In this document: positions 33,815 to 38,772 of the stretch, piece by piece | Layout of the letters: each line of letters begins with the position of its first letter | How positions within the stretch are numbered: position 1 is the first letter of the stretch | Assembly: GCA_947179325.1 (NCBI GenBank) | Contig: CAMXAU010000029.1 | Location: 1-38,772, forward strand | From: an uncultured Bacteroidales bacterium | GTDB taxonomy: Bacteria > Bacteroidota > Bacteroidia > Bacteroidales > UBA932 | Reading direction: 5' to 3' | DNA: 38,772 bases | The notes under the pieces: generated by a model | The model's database searches: none | What the model saw: the letters and a program-made list of their open reading frames with translations, nothing else | Told to the model about the DNA's origin: nothing | Made by a program: the position numbers and the translations under genes

Positions 33815-34340
33815 AAATCACTTAGGATTAAAAAATAAATTCCTCAGAGTCCTTTGGAATTTTGCGTATATTCTTTTCTTTAGATTTACACCGAACCCTT
33901 TGTTTTGGACCTGGCGAGTTTTTATTCTTAGATGTTTTGGCGCTTCTATTGGAAAACATTGTAAAATTAGATCTTCCGCGTCATTTTGGGCTCCTTGGAA
34001 TATAGAATTGGAAGATTATGTCAGCATTGGCCCTAACGCAAAAATATACAGTGTTGATAGGGTTGTTCTTAAAACGAAAGTATGTATCTCACAAGGTGCT
34101 TACCTATGTACAGCCTCGCATGACATCACGAATTCAAATAATCCCCTAATTACCGCTCCCATTAGTATTGAATCATTTTCATGGATTGCCGCAGACGCAT
34201 TTATCGGCATGGGTGTAACTGTGGGGCAAGGTGCCGTAGTTGGGGCAAGGTCAGCAGTATTCAAGTCAGTGGAGCCATGGACTGTCGTCGGTGGTAATCC
34301 AGCCAAATTAATCAAGAAACGAATAATAAATGAAACTTAA
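33795..34340 (+). CDS. WcaF-type colanic-acid-like O-acetyltransferase
   Basis: The 181-residue product has hexapeptide repeats (GASIGKHCKI, LEDYVSIGPNAKI) and a catalytic-loop His in TASHDITN. It ends AADAFIGMGVTVGQGAVVGA and WTVVGGNPAKLIKKR. The N-terminal RVLWNFAYILFFRFTPNPLF is the feature that sets WcaF relatives apart from serine acetyltransferases. It overlaps both neighbours, by 20 and 11 bases. Confidence 0.9.
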   Translation: MEVKPYKNHLGLKNKFLRVLWNFAYILFFRFTPNPLFWTWRVFILRCFGASIGKHCKIRSSASFWAPWNIELEDYVSIGPNAKIYSVDRVVLKTKVCISQGAYLCTASHDITNSNNPLITAPISIESFSWIAADAFIGMGVTVGQGAVVGARSAVFKSVEPWTVVGGNPAKLIKKRIINET

Positions 34341-35238
34341 CTTATCAGTCATAATCCTCACTTACAACGAAGAGATACATATCCGCCGTTGTCTAGATAA
34401 TGTTGCACACATAGCGAAGGATATATTCATTATCGACTCATTTTCGACTGACCGGACTCTTGAGATTGCAGGAGAGTACCCTAACGTACATATTCTTCAA
34501 AACAAATGGGAGAATAATTATGCAAAGCAGTTGAACTGGGGACTTGCTAATGCTGACATAACAACCGAATGGATACTGAGACTTGATGCGGACGAGTATC
34601 TTCTACCGGAACTTGTCGAGGAAATGAAAGTGAAACTTCCCGGCCTGCCGGACTCTGTCTCTGGCGTTGTTATAAAACGTCGTCATATCTTTATGGGAAA
34701 ATGGATGAAGGGCGGTATTTACCCTGTCAAACTTCTAAGATTCTTCAGAAATGGGAAAGGTATGTGCGAACAAAGATTGATGGACGAGCATATACAGTTG
34801 TCAGAGGGCGAAAGTATTGAATTCGACAATGATTTTTGCGACCATAACCTCAACGACTTGTCATGGTTCTGCCACAAGCATGTGAATTATGCCGTAAGAG
34901 AGGCCGCTGATTTACTTGATATTGAATACGGGATAACTGGAGCAGCCGCTACTGATATGGAGAAAGAGATATCCCGGCAGGCTCACGCCAAACGCTTAAA
35001 GAAACATAAATATGCTCAACAACCTCTGTTCTGGAGATCGTTTGCTTATTTTCTTTATCGTTATTTCTTGAAAGGTGCATGGAGAGACGGCAAGGAAGGA
35101 TTTATTTTTACTTTTATTCAAGGCTGGTGGTATCGCACACTTGTTGACGCAAAAATTTTTGAAATCAAGAAATCATGTGGCAGTGACAGAGAAAGAATAC
35201 GTAAACATATTCAAGAACACTACGGAATATCTTTGTGA
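34330..35238 (+). CDS. Glycosyltransferase family 2 (WaaE/KdtX-like)
   Basis: A 302-residue GT-A enzyme. It starts LSVIILTYNEEIHIRRCL and carries IFIIDSFSTDRTLEIA, with the D-x-D motif in LRLDADEYLLPELV. The C-terminal basic region with WRSFAYFLYRYFLKGAW and GFIFTFIQGWWYR is amphipathic and typical of WaaE-type enzymes at the inner membrane. After it come 109 bases without a gene or visible signal. Confidence 0.92.
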   Translation: MKLNLSVIILTYNEEIHIRRCLDNVAHIAKDIFIIDSFSTDRTLEIAGEYPNVHILQNKWENNYAKQLNWGLANADITTEWILRLDADEYLLPELVEEMKVKLPGLPDSVSGVVIKRRHIFMGKWMKGGIYPVKLLRFFRNGKGMCEQRLMDEHIQLSEGESIEFDNDFCDHNLNDLSWFCHKHVNYAVREAADLLDIEYGITGAAATDMEKEISRQAHAKRLKKHKYAQQPLFWRSFAYFLYRYFLKGAWRDGKEGFIFTFIQGWWYRTLVDAKIFEIKKSCGSDRERIRKHIQEHYGISL

Positions 35239-35347
35239 CGGCAATTGCCATTAAGTTGAGGCCGCATATGTATTAGTCAAGTCTGTGGACTGTCGCTGAA
35301 GTTCATGGACTTTTATCCAGAATAGTAACAAAACTCCCCCCCTCAAA

Positions 35348-36148
35348 ATGAAAATATCTATCATCACCGCTACTTATAACAGTGGGGAAACGATTCGTGA
35401 TACATTGGAAAGTGTCCTGTCCCAAACCTATCCTGATTTTGAGCATATTATAGTTGACGGAAAGTCATCTGACAATACAATCGCCATATGCCGGGAATAT
35501 GAGAAAAAATATAACGGTAGATTAAAAATAGTCAGTGAAAAGGACAAAGGCATATATGATGCAATGAACAAGGGATTAATAATGTGCACAGGAGACATTG
35601 TTGGAATCTTGAATTCCGATGATTTCTATTCCAATTCAAATGTACTATTAACAATAGCAGATGAGTTTGGCAGGAATGACATAGATGCCGTTTATGGGGA
35701 CATCCATTTTGTAGTGCCGGATGAACTGACCAAGTGTGTACGGTATTATTCGTCCCGTTTTTTTCAAAGCTGGATGATGGTGTTCGGTTATCAGCTGGCG
35801 CATCCGTCATTTTACTGTCGGCGTGAGTGTTATGAAAAATATGGCACATTTGACATTTCATTTAAAATCGCTGCTGATTTTGAGAATATGCTGAGGCTTA
35901 TATACCTCAACAATATCCGTACTTGCTACATACCGATGGACTTTGTGACAATGAGACAAGGCGGTGCCTCGACAAATGGCATTTTGAGCCATAAGAATAT
36001 TATTATGGATCACTACAGGGCTTATCGGAAAAACGGGGTGCTTTATGGATATTTTTTCGACATAATGCGCTACCCACTTAAATTAGGTGAATTGATGCTT
36101 TCAAAAACTTTTCCTTGGATATATGGACCAAAGTTGGACGAACACTGA
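35348..36148 (+). CDS. Glycosyltransferase family 2 (WcaA-like)
   Basis: A 266-residue GT-A enzyme with ISIITATYNSGETIRDTL, then FEHIIVDGKSSDNT, EKDKGIYDAMNKGL and GILNSDDFY, the SDD serving as the metal-binding D-x-D. HPSFYCRRECYEKYGTFD is a well-conserved acceptor-side block. It is the last of the sugar-transfer genes before the nucleotide-sugar pair. Confidence 0.92.
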   Translation: MKISIITATYNSGETIRDTLESVLSQTYPDFEHIIVDGKSSDNTIAICREYEKKYNGRLKIVSEKDKGIYDAMNKGLIMCTGDIVGILNSDDFYSNSNVLLTIADEFGRNDIDAVYGDIHFVVPDELTKCVRYYSSRFFQSWMMVFGYQLAHPSFYCRRECYEKYGTFDISFKIAADFENMLRLIYLNNIRTCYIPMDFVTMRQGGASTNGILSHKNIIMDHYRAYRKNGVLYGYFFDIMRYPLKLGELMLSKTFPWIYGPKLDEH

Positions 36149-36389
36149 ATTTATATTTGATTAACTACAATAGCGTGGTCATATTGGATATTTTGGTACT
36201 TCTATGATTCTTTGAGAAGAATCTTTCCAAGGATTCAAATATAATTGATCTGATTTTTCTATTGATGTCAAGCTGTTGTTAGTTAAATAGTTTGTGCTAC
36301 TATTAAATGATGATTAAAGTAAAAATATTAATCTTTAAATATTATCGTGGATTTTAAAAGATCAGTATAAAACCATTATTATAAATAAT
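36149..36389. other. AT-rich intergenic region before gmd
   Basis: No gene is seen. TATATTTG at 36152-36159 matches a -7 box, but no well-spaced -33 box precedes it, and it would leave a leader of over 200 bases. It may carry a separate promoter for gmd and fcl. Confidence 0.4.
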
Positions 36390-37481
36390 ATGAAAACCGC
36401 ATTAATCACAGGTATTACAGGTCAGGATGGATCGTTCCTGGCTGAACTCTTGCTCGAAAAGGGCTATGACGTGCATGGTACAATACGCCGTTCGTCAGTG
36501 GATTTCCGTGAGCGTATTGCTCACCTTGAGGGGCATCCGAATTTTCATCTGCACTACGCAGATCTCGGAGACTCTATGTCAATCATTCAGGTGCTTAACA
36601 AAGTAAAACCGGATGAAGTCTATAACCTTGCCGCACAGAGTCATGTGCAGGTTAGTTTTGATTCACCGGAATTTACGGCAGATGTTGATGCAACTGGCGT
36701 GCTTCGTATTCTTGAAGGTATCCGTCAGTGTGGACTCGCTGAAACCTGCCGCTTTTATCAGGCGTCAACCTCAGAACTTTATGGCAAAGTTGAAGAAGTT
36801 CCTCAAAACGAAAATACGCCATTTCATCCATATAGTCCATATGCCGTTGCAAAATTGTACGGTTTCTGGATTGTCAAGGAATATCGCGAGGCATACAATA
36901 TGTTTGCCTGTTCCGGTATCCTCTTCAATCATGAATCAGAACGTCGCGGTGAAACTTTCGTGACGCGCAAGATAACCCTTGCTGCAGCCCGTATAGCGCA
37001 AGGGAAGCAGGAAAAGCTATATCTTGGCAACCTCTCATCGCTACGTGACTGGGGCTATGCCAAAGATTATGTTGAATGTATGTGGCTGATTCTTCAGCAG
37101 CCGAAGCCTGAAGATTTTGTGATTGCTACAGGTGAACAGCACTCGGTGCGCGAGTTTTGTCTCTACGCTTTCCGTAGAGCAGGAATCGAACTTGATTTTG
37201 TCGGTGAAGGTGAGAACGAGAAAGGAATAGACAAGGCCACAGGTAAAGTTGTTATAGAGGTTTCTCCAGATTTTTATCGTCCGACTGATGTTGTCAACCT
37301 CTGGGGGGATCCGGCCAAAGCTAAGCAGAAGCTCGGTTGGGACCCGTCCCAAAAGACATCATTTGAGCAGCTTGTAAACCTCATGGTCGATGCAGATATG
37401 GCTAAGGTAGCTGTTGAACGTGCTGGAGAGAACGTCAAGATGAACCTCGCAGAATATCTGGAGAAAGGAATTGTAAAATGA
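36390..37481 (+). CDS. gmd: GDP-mannose 4,6-dehydratase
   Basis: A 363-residue short-chain dehydrogenase/reductase that makes GDP-4-keto-6-deoxy-mannose. It has the dinucleotide site in [20 protein letters not shown], the block HLHYADLGD, the catalytic Thr/Ser-Glu stretch [16 protein letters not shown], and Y-x3-K in [27 protein letters not shown] is diagnostic of Gmd. It overlaps fcl by 4 bases, so the pair makes GDP-L-fucose as a unit. Codon use is closer to the housekeeping genes than to the AT-rich genes before it. Confidence 0.97.
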   Translation: MKTALITGITGQDGSFLAELLLEKGYDVHGTIRRSSVDFRERIAHLEGHPNFHLHYADLGDSMSIIQVLNKVKPDEVYNLAAQSHVQVSFDSPEFTADVDATGVLRILEGIRQCGLAETCRFYQASTSELYGKVEEVPQNENTPFHPYSPYAVAKLYGFWIVKEYREAYNMFACSGILFNHESERRGETFVTRKITLAAARIAQGKQEKLYLGNLSSLRDWGYAKDYVECMWLILQQPKPEDFVIATGEQHSVREFCLYAFRRAGIELDFVGEGENEKGIDKATGKVVIEVSPDFYRPTDVVNLWGDPAKAKQKLGWDPSQKTSFEQLVNLMVDADMAKVAVERAGENVKMNLAEYLEKGIVK

Positions 37482-38422
37482 TGAAGAAAGATTCCAAGAT
37501 ATACGTGGCCGGCCATCGCGGAATGGTCGGCTCTGCCATTGTCCGTGAATTGCAGCTTCAGGGATACAATAACATTATCACCCGTACACATCAGGAACTT
37601 GATTTGATTAATCAGGAGGCAGTCAATAATTTTTTTGCTGAAGAAAAACCAGAATACGTCTTCCTGGCAGCGGCTAAAGTCGGAGGTATTATAGCAAACT
37701 CTACAGCTCTCGCAGATTTTATGTACGACAATATGATGCTGGAGATGAACGTCATCCATTCCGCATGGAAAAACGGTTGCAAGAAACTGGAATTTCTGGG
37801 TTCGTCGTGTATCTATCCGCGCATGGCTCCGCAGCCTATGAAGGAAAGTTGCCTGCTGACATCGGAGCTGGAAAAGACCAATGAAGCGTATGCTTTGGCG
37901 AAGATTTCCGGACTCAAATACTGTGAGTTTCTGAATCGACAATACGGCACGGATTATATCAGTGTCATGCCTACCAATCTATACGGTCCGAATGATAATT
38001 ACCATCCTGAGCATTCACATGTGCTTCCTGCTCTCATCCGCCGTTTCCATGAGGCGAAGGAACAAAACCTGCCATTCGTTACCTGCTGGGGAGATGGTAG
38101 CCCTTTGAGAGAATTTCTCTATGTGGATGACCTCGCCAACCTCTGTGTGTTCCTGATGAACAACTACTCTGGCAGCGAGACTGTGAATGCCGGAACCGGT
38201 AAGGAGTTGACAATAAAGGAATTGACGGGATTAGTCGCGAAGGTGGTCGGCTACACTGGAGAAATCCGCTGGGACGTGTCGCGCCCAAATGGCACTCCAC
38301 GGAAACTGCTTGATGTGTCGAAAGCCACATCTTTAGGCTGGACTTACAAGACTGAATTGGAGGAAGGAATACGTCTTGCCTATGGGGATTTTCTGAATAA
38401 TCCTATGCGTGCAGAAAGATAG
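37478..38422 (+). CDS. fcl: GDP-L-fucose synthase
   Basis: A 314-residue epimerase/reductase that turns GDP-4-keto-6-deoxy-mannose into GDP-L-fucose. It begins [20 protein letters not shown] and has [18 protein letters not shown] and Y-x3-K in [30 protein letters not shown] is the family signature. The fucose could enter this capsule or other surface glycans; no recognisable fucosyltransferase is in the window. Confidence 0.97.
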   Translation: MMKKDSKIYVAGHRGMVGSAIVRELQLQGYNNIITRTHQELDLINQEAVNNFFAEEKPEYVFLAAAKVGGIIANSTALADFMYDNMMLEMNVIHSAWKNGCKKLEFLGSSCIYPRMAPQPMKESCLLTSELEKTNEAYALAKISGLKYCEFLNRQYGTDYISVMPTNLYGPNDNYHPEHSHVLPALIRRFHEAKEQNLPFVTCWGDGSPLREFLYVDDLANLCVFLMNNYSGSETVNAGTGKELTIKELTGLVAKVVGYTGEIRWDVSRPNGTPRKLLDVSKATSLGWTYKTELEEGIRLAYGDFLNNPMRAER

Positions 38423-38482
38423 AGTCGTTTCCCGTACCTTTGCTGGATTTGCGTTGTGAGCTTATCCTCTGCCTATTAACTT

Positions 38483-38523
38483 GTTCCCCCTACTAATGAA
38501 AAAGTAGGGGGAACATTGTTTTT
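38483..38523. terminator. Strong bidirectional terminator after fcl
   Basis: A perfect 12-bp stem, GTTCCCCCTACT (38483-38494) with AGTAGGGGGAAC (38503-38514), has an 8-base loop and is followed by ATTGTTTTT on the plus strand. It lies between fcl and the convergent Rpn-type gene and closes the capsule transcript. Confidence 0.9.
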
Positions 38524-38772
38524 AAGGGGTGTCATCAATAGAAATCCCCGTAATTTCCGCAATTTCATTTTTAGACATGCCTCTGGCCTTCAATGCCCTG
38601 GCTATCTCCAGCTTTGCTTGAGATGCGCCCATGGTGCGTCCTTTCTCAAGCCCTTCGGTTCTTCCGATTTCGATTCCCTCTTTGCGTCCTTCTTCACGTC
38701 CGATCCTGATGCCTGCGGCCTCGCCCTCCGCAAGTGCATGCCTCTTTGCGGTGTTGATGATTGAGTAGTAGT
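38522..38772 (-). CDS. Rpn-family recombination-promoting nuclease/putative transposase, C-terminal part
   Basis: The window cuts this minus-strand gene, leaving its last 83 residues up to the stop at 38522-38524. They read YYSIINTAKRHALAEGEAAG, a repetitive stretch of Gly, Arg and Glu, then a small helix-turn-helix-like end (LEIARALKARGMSKNEIAEI). That tail is typical of PD-(D/E)XK transposase-like Rpn proteins common in Bacteroidales; the nuclease domain lies outside the window. It marks the edge of the capsule locus. Confidence 0.8.
   Translation of the reverse strand, partial: YYSIINTAKRHALAEGEAAGIRIGREEGRKEGIEIGRTEGLEKGRTMGASQAKLEIARALKARGMSKNEIAEITGISIDDTP

Noticed and set aside
38516..38764. 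82-codon plus-strand open frame at the window end
   Set aside because: It is antisense to the Rpn-type gene and begins inside the terminator.

Overview
The window looks like a chromosomal segment of a gut-type Bacteroidales. The signs are promoters of the TAnnTTTG type with a TTTG -33 box, a TonB-dependent outer-membrane receptor, a serine-type sulfatase lipoprotein, DUF349 repeats, and a NusG-like (UpxY-type) antiterminator opening a large capsule locus. I cannot name the genus from sequence alone. No rRNA, tRNA or CRISPR array was seen.

Bases 1-1600 are decayed accessory DNA. They hold an IS3-type end hairpin, a SatD-like fragment, and a hipBA toxin-antitoxin pair whose hipA has lost its middle. 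On the minus strand, 1644-3786 is a two-gene unit: a steroid 5-alpha-reductase-like membrane protein followed by an Old Yellow Enzyme-like flavin reductase, closed by a strong terminator. Together they look like a steroid or bile-acid reduction module.

From 3948 to 16238 the genes are mostly housekeeping. pyrG is followed by a secreted glutaminyl cyclase. A TPP riboswitch then controls a TonB-dependent receptor, which is followed by a sulfatase. Next come trmD (minus strand), a divergent DUF349 protein, yidC broken by an in-frame TAA, and a yggS homologue with an internal insertion. A small-RNA candidate sits between the sulfatase and trmD.

The stretch 16239-18136 has no intact gene. It carries a decayed IS3-family transposase, a 52-bp tandem repeat array, and a 294-bp segment bounded by perfect 19-bp inverted repeats. 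Inside one end of that segment is a textbook Bacteroidales promoter (TTTG-N20-TATTTTTG). As assembled it points away from the capsule genes, so the segment is best read as a phase-variable capsule promoter caught in the OFF orientation.

From 18137 to 38422 is the capsule or exopolysaccharide locus. In order it has a UpxY-like antiterminator, an unrecognised 297-aa protein, a WecA-type initiating transferase, a Wzx flippase, and a run of AT-rich genes: acetyltransferases, glycosyltransferases (GT-D fold, GT4, GT92-like, GT2), a Wzy-like polymerase, and a pyruvyl-transferase/FrhB-like pair. Two acyltransferase-like genes have decayed. The locus ends with gmd and fcl, which make GDP-L-fucose, and a strong bidirectional terminator. 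The window closes inside the C-terminus of an Rpn-type nuclease/transposase on the minus strand.
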